From the NCBI RefSeq assembly GCF_024160875.1, contig NZ_JAIULA010000001.1, forward strand, positions 1 through 64,000: a stretch of DNA of 64,000 nucleotides, in the 5' to 3' direction. The stretch is from Ligilactobacillus ubinensis (GTDB lineage: Bacteria; Bacillota; Bacilli; Lactobacillales; Lactobacillaceae). Positions 9,500 to 17,456 of this stretch are shown piece after piece. Every line of letters starts with the position of its first letter. Within the stretch, counting starts at the first letter, position 1. The translations under genes and the position numbers were made by a program. Below the pieces are notes generated by a model. It searched no databases. It had not been told where the DNA came from and saw only the letters and a list, made by a program, of their open reading frames with translations.

Positions 9500-10063
9500 G
9501 TGATTCATTTAACAGGCGATAGTTTGATGGCACGATATGAGGGGTATAAGCAACCAATTATCAATGAAATACTTAAGAGATTAAATCCACAAATAGAGAT
9601 AATAAACACGGCACATGCTGGAGATAATACTACCGATTTATTGGCGAGAATGGATACGGAAATTCTGAGCCATACAAACGCGGATCGGATATTTATGTTA
9701 ATCGGGATCAATGATTTAGCGCTTAATAAGCAGGTAAAGTTAAAGCAATTTGAAGAAAACATTGGGAAAATAGTAGATAAGTTAAGAACAAGATATCCGA
9801 CACAGCAAATATATTTTATTACATTAGCACCAGTTGATGAGAGTAAACAAGTATATCGAACGAATAAATTAGTCAAAATGTATACTTCGCAATTAAGAAA
9901 GGTCGCAATTGCCAATAATTGCCAAGTACTAGATTTATATCAGGCTTTTATTAAAAGCGAGATACCGGTAAATACGTTATTACAAGGAATACGAAATGAC
10001 GGCTTGCACTTTGGTGAGGCAGGCTACGTTATCCTGGCAAAACTAATTAATGGTGTTTGTTAG
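9500..10063 (+). CDS. SGNH/GDSL hydrolase
   Basis: The 187-residue protein carries the GDSL-type block I (LTGDSLMA, nucleophile serine in GDS), a glycine around HAGDNT, the asparagine block GINDLAL, and the C-terminal DGLHFGEAGY with the catalytic Asp and His. These are the four conserved blocks of SGNH esterases and acylhydrolases. The start is GTG at 9500, with AAAAGGAG at 9484-9491. There is no signal peptide, so a cytoplasmic esterase is likely. The substrate is unknown. It appears to be transcribed alone or with the downstream two-component system 66 bases away. Confidence 0.85.
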   Translation: MIHLTGDSLMARYEGYKQPIINEILKRLNPQIEIINTAHAGDNTTDLLARMDTEILSHTNADRIFMLIGINDLALNKQVKLKQFEENIGKIVDKLRTRYPTQQIYFITLAPVDESKQVYRTNKLVKMYTSQLRKVAIANNCQVLDLYQAFIKSEIPVNTLLQGIRNDGLHFGEAGYVILAKLINGVC

Positions 10064-10129
10064 TTGTTGTTAGAGCTATTGAAGATGGTATAATTATAAG
10101 TAGTAATTATTTAATAATGGTGGGTATCT

Positions 10130-10798
10130 ATGGATAAGATTTTAATAATTGAAGATAATAATGACATGCAACAATTGTTAAAAAAGGTTTTCTCAGCTCA
10201 ATATGAGACAGTAAGTGCATTTTCTGGTACAGAGGGCTTGCTGTTATTTGAGCAACAAACATTTCAGTTAATTTTGTTGGACCGGATGTTACCAGGAAAA
10301 AGTGGCGATATAGTCTTACAGGAAATCAGAAAATCTTCAGAGATTCCAGTAATTATGATAACAGCGCTAGACGATTCTAGTGAAAAAGCCCAGTTGTTGC
10401 TGGTAGGGGCAGATGATTATATTACGAAACCCTTTGATATTGATGAATTGCAGGCAAGGATAGTCGTACAATTGCGAAATCATAGTGGACAAAATATAAA
10501 GGATATATTGCAATACAAGAATTTAACTTTATTGCCGAGTGAATATGCTATTTCGAATGGAAAAGAGAAATGTATGCTTAAGAGAAAAGAATTTGATATT
10601 TTGAAATTATTATTTAACAATCCACAAATGATTTTTACGAAAGAAAAGCTATACGAAATGGTTTGGGCTGAGAAATATTACGGAGACGAAAATACCATCA
10701 ATGTTCATATTAGCAATTTAAGGAAGAAACTAGCTCAATTGGATGATACGGAACAATACATTGAAACCATTTGGGGAATAGGAGTACGACTAGCATGA
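10130..10798 (+). CDS. OmpR-family response regulator
   Basis: This 222-residue regulator has a receiver domain (residues 1-115, phospho-acceptor D51 in LILLDRMLPG, acidic pair E8-D9, conserved lysine in YITKPFD) and a winged-helix DNA-binding domain (about 128-222, ending NTINVHISNLRKKL and ETIWGIGVRLA). It overlaps the kinase gene by four bases (ATGA). It is probably the regulator of the convergent ABC transporter at 11981-13676, as in lantibiotic-immunity loci; that link rests on position only. Confidence 0.9.
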   Translation: MDKILIIEDNNDMQQLLKKVFSAQYETVSAFSGTEGLLLFEQQTFQLILLDRMLPGKSGDIVLQEIRKSSEIPVIMITALDDSSEKAQLLLVGADDYITKPFDIDELQARIVVQLRNHSGQNIKDILQYKNLTLLPSEYAISNGKEKCMLKRKEFDILKLLFNNPQMIFTKEKLYEMVWAEKYYGDENTINVHISNLRKKLAQLDDTEQYIETIWGIGVRLA

Positions 10799-11688
10799 TA
10801 ACTATACTAAGCATAGCTTTGGTAGTGTTAGGAGGTATAATAGGATATTTACTCTATGTGTTATTTGATTACCGGCAAATAACTAAGCAAATATCTTTTA
10901 TTAATCATGAAAGAACCAATCAACAGTTAAAATGCAACTCGCGTAACAAGAATGTAGTAGCATTAGATCAACAAATTAATCAATTATTGGATGCACAACA
11001 AAAAGTAACAAGGAAATATGTGAAGTCGCAAAATCAGCTTAACTTAGCGATTCATAATATTTCACATGATTTGAGAACACCGTTAACAGTGGCAAGTGGG
11101 TACACACAGGTTTTATTAAAAACAAATAATCTTGATAGTGATGCTAAAAAGCAACTAGCAAGTATCAATAGAAACCTTAACGCGTTGACTAAGAATTTAG
11201 ATTTATTACTGTTATACAACCGTTTAATTGAAAAGCGAATAACACCAAATTTACAACAGGTTGACGTTTCAAAAATAACGCAACAAGCTATTTTAAATAT
11301 TTATGATGCGTTAAAAGAAAAAGGGATATTTGTTAATTTAGATATTCAGCCACAGCTAGTTTGGTCAATGGATGAAGCTATTTTTCAAAGAATTATTCAA
11401 AATATTTTTGGTAATATATTAGACCATGGTTCAAAGCAAGCGACTATTTTTTTACGAAAAGAAGGAACGGAATTAATCTTGTTGGTTAAAAATCAGTTAT
11501 TGCAGCCAATAAAGAACCCACAAAACTTGATTGATCGTTTCTACACAGAGGACTTAGCTCGAAAAACGAAAAACTCAGGGTTAGGACTCTATATTGTGGC
11601 AGAGCTAACCAAGCTATTAAACGGAAAAGTTGATATTGCTACACATGATTTAGAATTTGAAATTAAACTAGTTTTTAAAATAGTTTAA
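10795..11688 (+). CDS. Sensor histidine kinase
   Basis: The 297-residue kinase starts at ATG 10795 (AGGAG 10780-10784), overlapping the response regulator. One membrane helix lies at residues 2-24 and there is almost no extracellular part. H91 in NISHDLRTPLTVASGY is the phosphorylated histidine. The ATPase domain shows NIFGNILDHG (N box) and NSGLGLYIVAELTKLL (G2 box). The lack of a sensor domain suggests that it senses within the membrane or through a partner transporter, as for kinases linked to peptide-immunity ABC systems. Confidence 0.88.
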   Translation: MITILSIALVVLGGIIGYLLYVLFDYRQITKQISFINHERTNQQLKCNSRNKNVVALDQQINQLLDAQQKVTRKYVKSQNQLNLAIHNISHDLRTPLTVASGYTQVLLKTNNLDSDAKKQLASINRNLNALTKNLDLLLLYNRLIEKRITPNLQQVDVSKITQQAILNIYDALKEKGIFVNLDIQPQLVWSMDEAIFQRIIQNIFGNILDHGSKQATIFLRKEGTELILLVKNQLLQPIKNPQNLIDRFYTEDLARKTKNSGLGLYIVAELTKLLNGKVDIATHDLEFEIKLVFKIV

Positions 11689-11776
11689 ATAAGTAATTTC
11701 TACATAGTAGTTTTTACAAAAGATAACTGAAAATATATGAAGCACTAGCTTTCCAAAATAGAGATAGAATTAAAAA

Positions 11777-11826
11777 CAAAGCAAAGGAGTTTGAGACATT
11801 TGACAGTCTCAGACTCCTTTAGCTTT
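11777..11826. terminator. Strong bidirectional terminator
   Basis: AGCAAAGGAGTTTGAGAC and GTCTCAGACTCCTTTAGCT form a long stem with a seven-base loop, flanked by A and T runs. It lies between the convergent kinase and ABC permease genes. Confidence 0.85.
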
Positions 11827-11846
11827 GCATATTTGGCGTCGAAATG

Positions 11847-11922
11847 AGCACTTAACCTCGTAATTCAGCCAACTTAAATCTTGGATTATCCAGTTTACGA
11901 TGTTAATGCTCACTAGCTACTT
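11847..11922. repeat. Palindromic intergenic repeat, family A, copy 2
   Basis: GAGCACTTAACCTCGTAA pairs with TTTACGATGTTAATGCTC. Core segments CTCGTAAT and GTTTACGATGTTAATG are shared with the copy at 9262-9350, while the outer arms differ yet stay complementary. Confidence 0.5.
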
Positions 11923-11980
11923 TTTTGTTCATACTCTTGAAAATAGCTAACTGCTTTGAAAATGTAGTAATCAGGCTATA

Positions 11981-12757
11981 TTAAAGGTCTTTTCTTTGGA
12001 AAATTAAATAAGCACCAACAAGGCAAACTAAGATTGTAGCAAGTGCATATAAGAAAAAGCAAGAGATATTAGTGGATGAATAATGAGTGAAATAAGCGCT
12101 ATCTATGCTTGATTGAAAATTAAAATATTTTAGCCAAATTGTATGTTTAAAAACAGCTGAAATAATGCTGATTATTAGTGGAAATACAATTGTAAAAATG
12201 ATAGAGGCAACTGTTGAAAAACTGAGATACATAATAAAAATAGAAATAGCAAATATGGCTAAAAGAGAGATAATTTGTAAACCAATAGTAAATATTATTT
12301 TATGAAGAAAGTAACTACTGGGATCTCCCCAACCATTTTTTAATCCAGAAACTATAAAAACTGTACCATAGTAAAAAACGAACTGTAAAAAGGTAAGGAC
12401 TAAGAAAACAAAATACTTGGAAATAAAATAATTTATTCTAGTCATGCCACTGCTCAAAGGGTTTTTGTATATTTTTCGAGAAAAGTCAAACCCAATAGTC
12501 ATAATAAAAAGGGGTAGAATTAGGTAAATCAAGATACTTGCCATGCTTGACATAGCTGAAACGGAAGTAATAGAATTCCATACCTTGGCTTGAGAAGCTA
12601 TTTGAAACTTTTCAAGATCTTGTGTATTTGCCCCAATTGTTCCAGCTGTTTTAGTCATAATTGAGCTGCTTACTGCAAAAATTAGGACAGCTTCTGTAAT
12701 ATAAAATCCTTTTGAATGAAGCAATCGATATAAATCGGCTCTTATCATATTAAACAT
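11981..12757 (-). CDS. BcrB/LanE-like ABC permease
   Basis: The permease is about 258 residues with six hydrophobic segments, of the ABC-2 type found with lantibiotic/bacitracin immunity ATPases. The opening MFNMIRADLYRLLHSKGFY is typical of this group (an N-terminal amphipathic Rxxx..H..S..F stretch before the first helix). GGGGAGG lies just before the ATG at 12757, so I prefer that start over the longer frame beginning at 12805. The gene overlaps the ATPase gene by eight bases. Together they probably export or detoxify a peptide antibiotic, under the two-component system next door. Confidence 0.75.
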   Translation of the reverse strand: MFNMIRADLYRLLHSKGFYITEAVLIFAVSSSIMTKTAGTIGANTQDLEKFQIASQAKVWNSITSVSAMSSMASILIYLILPLFIMTIGFDFSRKIYKNPLSSGMTRINYFISKYFVFLVLTFLQFVFYYGTVFIVSGLKNGWGDPSSYFLHKIIFTIGLQIISLLAIFAISIFIMYLSFSTVASIIFTIVFPLIISIISAVFKHTIWLKYFNFQSSIDSAYFTHYSSTNISCFFLYALATILVCLVGAYLIFQRKDL

Positions 12758-13676
12758 GGTTAATATCCTCCCCAGGCTCAATCGTTGTTTTGAAATAACT
12801 TTCAAGATTAATATGCTCTTTAACGATGGTACTAATCTTTATGTGTGCTAAAGTTAATTGTTTTACAATTTCAGTATTATCTACAGAAAAATCATAGATA
12901 TTAATCGTTTTACTATCAACAACCTTTAAACTTTTGATGCCAAGTTGGTTGAGAATAGTAGTTGCTAAGTTTGGTTTATCTACTTGCAGATGAATATACT
13001 CGCGACTTTGTGTTTCGAATTCTTCTTTGGTAAATTCCTTGATAATAGAGCCATTATCGATAATACCAAAACGAGTGGACATTTGATAAAGTTCACCAAG
13101 GACATGACTTGAAATCAAGATAGTCATTTGTTGTGTTTGATTTAGCTTAATCAGCATATTTCTAAACTCAACAATTGCGATGGGATCTAGGCCGTTAATT
13201 GGCTCATCGAGAATAAGAAAATCAGGTTTACTAAGCAAAGCAATCGCTAAACCTAGTTTTTGCTTCATGCCTAAAGAAAAATTTTTAAACTTCTTTTTTC
13301 CAGTGTTAGCCAAACCAACGAAATTTAAAGCTTCCAAAACAGCATTTTTATCAACGATACCTTTCATTTTGCAATAATAGATTAGATTTTGCTCAGCTGT
13401 TAATTGATTATTTGCAACGGGTGTTTCAATAACACTACCTGTTCGTTTTAACTGTTTAAAATAGTCCTTTTTAGTTGAACTCCCAAATAATAGAATGTCG
13501 CCTCTATCTTGTTGTAATAAGCGAACGATTATCTTAAGAATTGTTGTTTTACCAGCACCATTACGACCAATCAAACCGTAAATATCACCCCGCTGAATGG
13601 ACAAGCTGATATGATTGAGTGCAACTTGGTGCCCAAATTTTTTGGTAATATCGCGAAGTTCTAAAACTGTATGCAT
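12750..13676 (-). CDS. BcrA/LanF-like ABC transporter ATPase
   Basis: The 308-residue ATPase has Walker A GLIGRNGAGKTT, the signature FSLGMKQKLGLA, Walker B FLILDEPINGLD and the H-loop ILISSHVLGEL. The C-terminal extension (about residues 215-308) is usual for the BcrA/LanF immunity subfamily. AAGGGGGAT precedes the ATG. It pairs with the permease gene that follows and overlaps. The promoter region upstream (13677-13760) is very AT-rich with repeated TTAA-type words that could bind the OmpR-type regulator, but I cannot define a site. Confidence 0.87.
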   Translation of the reverse strand: MHTVLELRDITKKFGHQVALNHISLSIQRGDIYGLIGRNGAGKTTILKIIVRLLQQDRGDILLFGSSTKKDYFKQLKRTGSVIETPVANNQLTAEQNLIYYCKMKGIVDKNAVLEALNFVGLANTGKKKFKNFSLGMKQKLGLAIALLSKPDFLILDEPINGLDPIAIVEFRNMLIKLNQTQQMTILISSHVLGELYQMSTRFGIIDNGSIIKEFTKEEFETQSREYIHLQVDKPNLATTILNQLGIKSLKVVDSKTINIYDFSVDNTEIVKQLTLAHIKISTIVKEHINLESYFKTTIEPGEDINHV

Positions 13677-13808
13677 AAAATATCCCCCTTATTAGAATTG
13701 ATAACTAAATTTTATGGATTAAGTGTTAATAAAACATTAAATGAATTCTTAACTGTTTATTAATTCAGTGAAGTTCTAATAATTAAGATAGCATAAGTTA
13801 GCAGGAGA

Positions 13809-13922
13809 GTGCTATTTGTAATAGTTGTAGGTGTGTTTTCATTACTCAAGGGTATTAATAAGTTGAAACTTCATCAAAGAAGAATAGCGGGATATGGATT
13901 AATTGTTATTGGTATAGGTTAA
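13809..13922 (+). CDS. Very small hydrophobic ORF, doubtful
   Basis: A GTG start and 37 codons give a hydrophobic peptide with two short membrane-like parts (VLFVIVVGVFSLL and GYGLIVIGIG). The AGGAG just before the GTG is too close to be ideal. The ORF lies in a decayed region and may be a remnant of a longer membrane protein. Confidence 0.25.
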   Translation: MLFVIVVGVFSLLKGINKLKLHQRRIAGYGLIVIGIG

Positions 13923-13923
13923 A

Positions 13924-14215
13924 GCAGAAGAATTATTTCAAGACTCCGCTATTCTAGGAATAGCCTTAGATAATCCACAACATGTCCCTGCAGAAAAGTG
14001 TAGATATGATGTCTGTCTAATTACTAATGAGAACCACTTTAAAAACAATAATATCAATCAACGAAGGTTAAGGTCTGGAAGTTATGCTGTTTTTAAAATA
14101 TCTCATACTGAAATAGCAATTAATGAATTTTATCAAAAAATAGGCACAATTATCAGTGACAATCAACTCAAAGTAACCGAACGGCCAATCATTGAACGTT
14201 ATCAAAAAAATTAGT
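13924..14215 (+). pseudogene. GyrI-like/AraC effector-binding domain remnant
   Basis: The frame from 13924 reads a typical GyrI-like C-terminal domain: ILGIALDNPQHVPAEKCRYD, then RLRSGSYAVFKISH and INEFYQKIG. At about 14160 the reading must shift by one base to continue with LKVTERPIIERYQKN and the stop at 14213-14215, so there is a frameshift. An in-frame stop at 13915-13917 cuts it off upstream, and no AraC HTH is found. It is therefore a fragment of an AraC-type or GyrI-like regulator damaged at both ends. Confidence 0.6.
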
Positions 14216-14327
14216 AGATAACGGGTTCTGTGAGATAATGATTCCAATTGAGTAGTAAATTAAATTCTAATTTACCCAGTGTGGTATGTATAATTATTTG
14301 TCTTTAAGGGTTCATAAATACAAATAG

Positions 14328-14366
14328 CCCTCAATATCTATACTGTAGATGTTGGGGGATATTATA
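14328..14366 (+). terminator. Terminator-like hairpin
   Basis: CCCTCAATATCTA and TAGATGTTGGGGG pair with a few G-U pairs around a five-base loop, followed by AT-rich sequence with a T run. Confidence 0.55.
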
Positions 14367-14449
14367 TTTTTTTAGTTAATAATAATGCTTAAAAAGTAGG
14401 GTTAAATTGAATTGTTAATCGTTGATTAGTCGCTTGCGCAAAAAGCCAT

Positions 14450-14776
14450 GTGAGAAGAAGTAGAGCTCATAAAAATGGTTTTGAAGTGACTTTATTGTAT
14501 GTTGCTTTACGAGACGAAAACTTGGCTATTTAAAGAGTAAATGAACGGGTGCAAAAGGGCGGACATGGTGTCTCGAAAGAAATTATCAAGAAACGTTATC
14601 AGCAATCGAAGCATAATTTGACAGAAGTGGCTTTTAAAGTTGATAAAGTAATGATCTACGATAACAGCAAAAAATTTACTCTTGTTTATGCAAGAGTAAA
14701 GGGAAATGGAATTAAGAATAATTTGAGCCATTTTCCTTGGATAAATCAAAACATTACTTTTTCAGAAAATCTGTAA
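14450..14776 (+). pseudogene. Zeta-toxin-like kinase remnant with an internal stop
   Basis: The frame reads AHKNGFEVTLLYVALRDENLAI, then an in-frame TAA (14531-14533), then RVNERVQKGGHGVSKEIIKKRY and QSKHNL up to the stop near 14774. RVxxRVxxGGHxVxxxxIxxRYxxSxxNL is the C-terminal signature of zeta-toxin/UDP-GlcNAc-kinase-like P-loop proteins. The N-terminal P-loop is missing and the stop replaces a usual lysine-like position, so this is a dead gene. No epsilon antitoxin is visible nearby. Confidence 0.6.
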
Positions 14777-14832
14777 AATCAGGAAAAGAATTCTGTAAGT
14801 CATAACCCAGAAAAGAGCACTTTTCATCCACA

Positions 14833-14870
14833 AAAACGACCTCCAAGAGCGAGCTATGTGGGGGTCGTTT
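14833..14870. terminator. Bidirectional terminator
   Basis: AAACGACCTCC and GGGGGTCGTTT form the stem. It separates the remnants from the YhgE-like gene that is read toward it. Confidence 0.75.
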
Positions 14871-14975
14871 CAATAAATCTTTTGTTAATATGATTAGAGG
14901 ATACCAAGTATAGATGTGTTATAGATGTGCACGCAAAGTTTAGTTAGAATATAGCTTATTAGAATAGAATGCAGA

Positions 14976-16325
14976 TTAGTCTTTATTTTTAGACATTACA
15001 GGATATTTTTTGAACATTACAGTTAGAAGATGCAATATGAGTGATACTGCTAAGATTATTATAAGACGAGTCATAGAGTCATTCATGCTCCCTACACCAA
15101 ACATGATATGAATATCATTTTGGACACTCGCAGGTACGGGCAAGATATTGTAAAAAAACTTATATGCACTAGGAAGCATCTTATAAGGAATGACACTTCC
15201 TGATGAGAAGGACTGCATTAAGATAAGTGGTAGGGTAACTAAACCGGCAATATTTCCTAGAAATTCAAATAAGAAACCAACTAAATTTAAAGAAGTGTAT
15301 GAAACTAAAACATGTTGAAGGTAAACCTCAATTAGTGTTTTTGTAGAAAAAGGATCAACAGCTTTCAAAATTACAATGCCAATAATTGGAGATATTACTG
15401 CAATTATTATATATGCTAGTTCAATATACAACCAGCCATGTAGCTTTTTAGTTCCTTTGAGAAAAGCTAATTTAAGTCCTCTAGATAAAATCATAGCGCC
15501 AATCATAGCGGCGATAAATGAAGAAAGTGAGAAAAACATTGGTGCCATAGTTTCATAAAGATTTGAACGATTAGCATTAAGGTCTTTAATGTTTGCGGAA
15601 ACAAATGTCGTCTTTACTATTTTATTTGTTTGTGCATTTACATTTTTTCTAACTTTTTGTGATACTTGAGATTGTATTTTTTTTGAGATGACAGCTTTGA
15701 TTCTAGCTTGTTCATTTTGCAGTGCAACGCTATCGTTTTTGAGTGATGGTGTTGCAGCAACAATACTTTGCATTTGCTTTTGTACTTGTAAAGTAGTTAG
15801 TTTAGTGACTTCAGATTCGGTAGTTGCAGCAGAGGCTTTCAGAAGAATATTATAAATAGCAGCCTTATAGTATTTACCTAATGTTCCAGAATTAAATTTT
15901 GCGGTTAAATTATTAGCAATTTTTGTACCCAATTGGTGACTGAGTTGGTCACCAGCAGAGCTAACAAAAAAGTTTAATTTTACAGAATTACCTTTTTGCA
16001 AGTTTTCAACATAGTTTTTAGGAATTTCTATTACTAATACGTTTTTATGATTTGCTAGGTTATTTTTAGCGTGCGAAAGGTTCTTTTTTTGAATTAATTT
16101 AAAATGTGTACTTTTAGAGTTCTTGATACCTTTTTCAATACTATTGGCTATTTTTTGACCATTGCTTTTGTCATTGTTAACTAGTTCTATTTCAGCATAT
16201 TTTAAATTATGGGTTGCTACTTTATAGCCGGGTAAATATATTCCAAGCATAACGAGATGATAGAAAACACCAAAAATTATAGCAATTAACGTAAACTTAC
16301 TGAAAATAAATTTTTTTAAACTCAT
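14976..16325 (-). CDS. YhgE/Pip-like ABC-2-type membrane protein
   Basis: The 449-residue protein has one N-terminal membrane helix (about 13-33), a large external domain of about 210 residues rich in Lys and Asn (about 35-250), and five or six C-terminal helices. This is the layout of YhgE/Pip and DUF3533 proteins, some of which take part in type VII-like secretion, phage infection or exporter function. GAGGAG precedes the ATG. It is divergent from a MarR regulator, with two similar operator-like sites between them, so it is probably the target of that regulator. Its substrate is unknown. Confidence 0.7.
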   Translation of the reverse strand: MSLKKFIFSKFTLIAIIFGVFYHLVMLGIYLPGYKVATHNLKYAEIELVNNDKSNGQKIANSIEKGIKNSKSTHFKLIQKKNLSHAKNNLANHKNVLVIEIPKNYVENLQKGNSVKLNFFVSSAGDQLSHQLGTKIANNLTAKFNSGTLGKYYKAAIYNILLKASAATTESEVTKLTTLQVQKQMQSIVAATPSLKNDSVALQNEQARIKAVISKKIQSQVSQKVRKNVNAQTNKIVKTTFVSANIKDLNANRSNLYETMAPMFFSLSSFIAAMIGAMILSRGLKLAFLKGTKKLHGWLYIELAYIIIAVISPIIGIVILKAVDPFSTKTLIEVYLQHVLVSYTSLNLVGFLFEFLGNIAGLVTLPLILMQSFSSGSVIPYKMLPSAYKFFYNILPVPASVQNDIHIMFGVGSMNDSMTRLIIILAVSLILHLLTVMFKKYPVMSKNKD

Positions 16326-16347
16326 AATAATCTCCTCTTTCTCTAAC

Positions 16348-16413
16348 GAGTTTCAAAAAGTGAACTCGTTTGCGTAAAGACTATTATAAACCTGAGTTTC
16401 ATTTTGTCAACTC
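16348..16413. promoter_or_regulatory. Pair of operator-like inverted repeats for MarR
   Basis: Two 20-base inverted repeats, GAGTTTCAAAAAGTGAACTC (16348-16367) and GAGTTTCATTTTGTCAACTC (16394-16413), share GAGTTTCA and AACTC and lie 46 bases apart centre to centre. They sit in the divergent gap between the YhgE-like gene and the MarR gene. Confidence 0.6.
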
Positions 16414-16427
16414 AACTTAAAAAATTA

Positions 16428-16436
16428 TGCTATACT
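16428..16436 (+). promoter_or_regulatory. Extended -10 promoter of the MarR gene
   Basis: TGCTATACT is an extended -10 (TGn plus TATACT), 30 bases before the MarR start and directly after the second operator-like repeat. Confidence 0.5.
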
Positions 16437-16465
16437 AGCTATAATAAAAACATGGGGGAGTTACT

Positions 16466-16846
16466 ATGAAAGATGATACAGATAATTTCAATGAAGAGTT
16501 TTACGAAAATATAAAACGGGTTTTTTTAATAAAAAAATTGATTTCTAAAAGGGTAAGAATCCCATTTAGTGGTGCATTATTAACAAAGAATGAAGTATTA
16601 ATCCTATTTTTATTATATATTTCAAAGGATCACAGAAATGATGTACAGGAATTAATTAATATTTTAGATTTATCTAAGTCGCAATTTAGCAAGCTCACTA
16701 AGTCATTGCGTGATAAAAAAATGATTATAACAGAATATAATCAAGAAAATAAAAATTTTTTGGTCCTACAATTAACAAAAGCAGGAGAGACTTTGCTTAA
16801 AGAACAATATCAAGAACTTACAAGTGTTAAAAAATTAATTTTTTAA
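16466..16846 (+). CDS. MarR-like winged-helix regulator
   Basis: The 126-residue protein has a MarR-type winged helix: LTKNEVLILFLLYIS, then VQELINILDLSKSQFSKLTKSL as the recognition helices and LQLTKAGETLLKEQY as the closing part of the wing and helix. GGGGGAG precedes the ATG. It probably represses the divergent YhgE-like gene and itself through the two repeats between them. It is a little shorter than usual MarR proteins (about 140). Confidence 0.75.
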   Translation: MKDDTDNFNEEFYENIKRVFLIKKLISKRVRIPFSGALLTKNEVLILFLLYISKDHRNDVQELINILDLSKSQFSKLTKSLRDKKMIITEYNQENKNFLVLQLTKAGETLLKEQYQELTSVKKLIF

Positions 16847-16878
16847 TTAAATAGTAGCTAGGAATAACTAATACAATA

Positions 16879-16925
16879 AAAAAGTAGTTATCACCAAGGG
16901 TTAAACCTGGTTGATAGCTACTTTG
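16879..16925. terminator. Bidirectional terminator
   Basis: AAAGTAGTTATCACCAAGG and CCTGGTTGATAGCTACTTT pair with a loop of GTTAAA between the convergent MarR and YbaK genes. Confidence 0.8.
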
Positions 16926-16952
16926 ATATATTTATTTTTTATTATCAGTAGT

Positions 16953-17417
16953 TTAATCTTTGACAACATTTACCCAAGTTGATGGTTGGGTATATTTTTC
17001 TAATTCTTCAATAGTTAATTTAATCGCTGTATTTGCAGTTCCAGCAGCCGGATAAATGATATCGTGTTTTTTTAAAGTTTCATCTAGATAAACACCAACA
17101 TTAGATTTTAATGTAAAGGGACACACTCCCCCAATGGGATGACCAATTAGTGCTTCAAGTTGGTCGAATTTTACCATATGGGCTCGTTCCTTAAAGAATG
17201 CTTTGAATTTTGGATTAGATATTTTGGCTGTTCCTTCCGTAACAATTACAACTGGATGATCTTTTAGTTCAAAAGCCAATGTTTTTGCAATTTGAGCGGG
17301 TTTGACACCTAAAACAGCAGCGGCTTCAGCGACTGTTGCGGTGGATTGATCGAAAGCTTTGATACGATCTTGTAAATTATATTGTGAAAAAAATGTTTGT
17401 ACTGCTTTAAAAGACAT
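16953..17417 (-). CDS. YbaK/EbsC-family aminoacyl-tRNA deacylase
   Basis: The 154-residue protein is of the YbaK/ProX editing family, which removes wrong amino acids (such as Cys from tRNA-Pro). Conserved parts are TVAEAAAVLGVKPAQIAKTL, the catalytic-lysine region FKAFFKERAHMV, and the GHPIGGVCPF loop. AGGAGG is well placed before the ATG. It lies downstream of adenine deaminase with a 39-base gap and may be cotranscribed. The exact tRNA specificity within the family cannot be told. Confidence 0.85.
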   Translation of the reverse strand: MSFKAVQTFFSQYNLQDRIKAFDQSTATVAEAAAVLGVKPAQIAKTLAFELKDHPVVIVTEGTAKISNPKFKAFFKERAHMVKFDQLEALIGHPIGGVCPFTLKSNVGVYLDETLKKHDIIYPAAGTANTAIKLTIEELEKYTQPSTWVNVVKD

Positions 17418-17456
17418 GCTGATAACCTCCTAAAATAATTAATAGCTAAATTGTTT

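Noticed and set aside
9505-9915. Minus-strand frame of 136 codons inside the SGNH hydrolase gene
   Set aside because: The plus strand has all four SGNH motifs; the minus frame has none.
14507-14749. Minus-strand frame opposite the zeta-kinase remnant
   Set aside because: The plus strand matches a known family signature; the minus frame lacks support.
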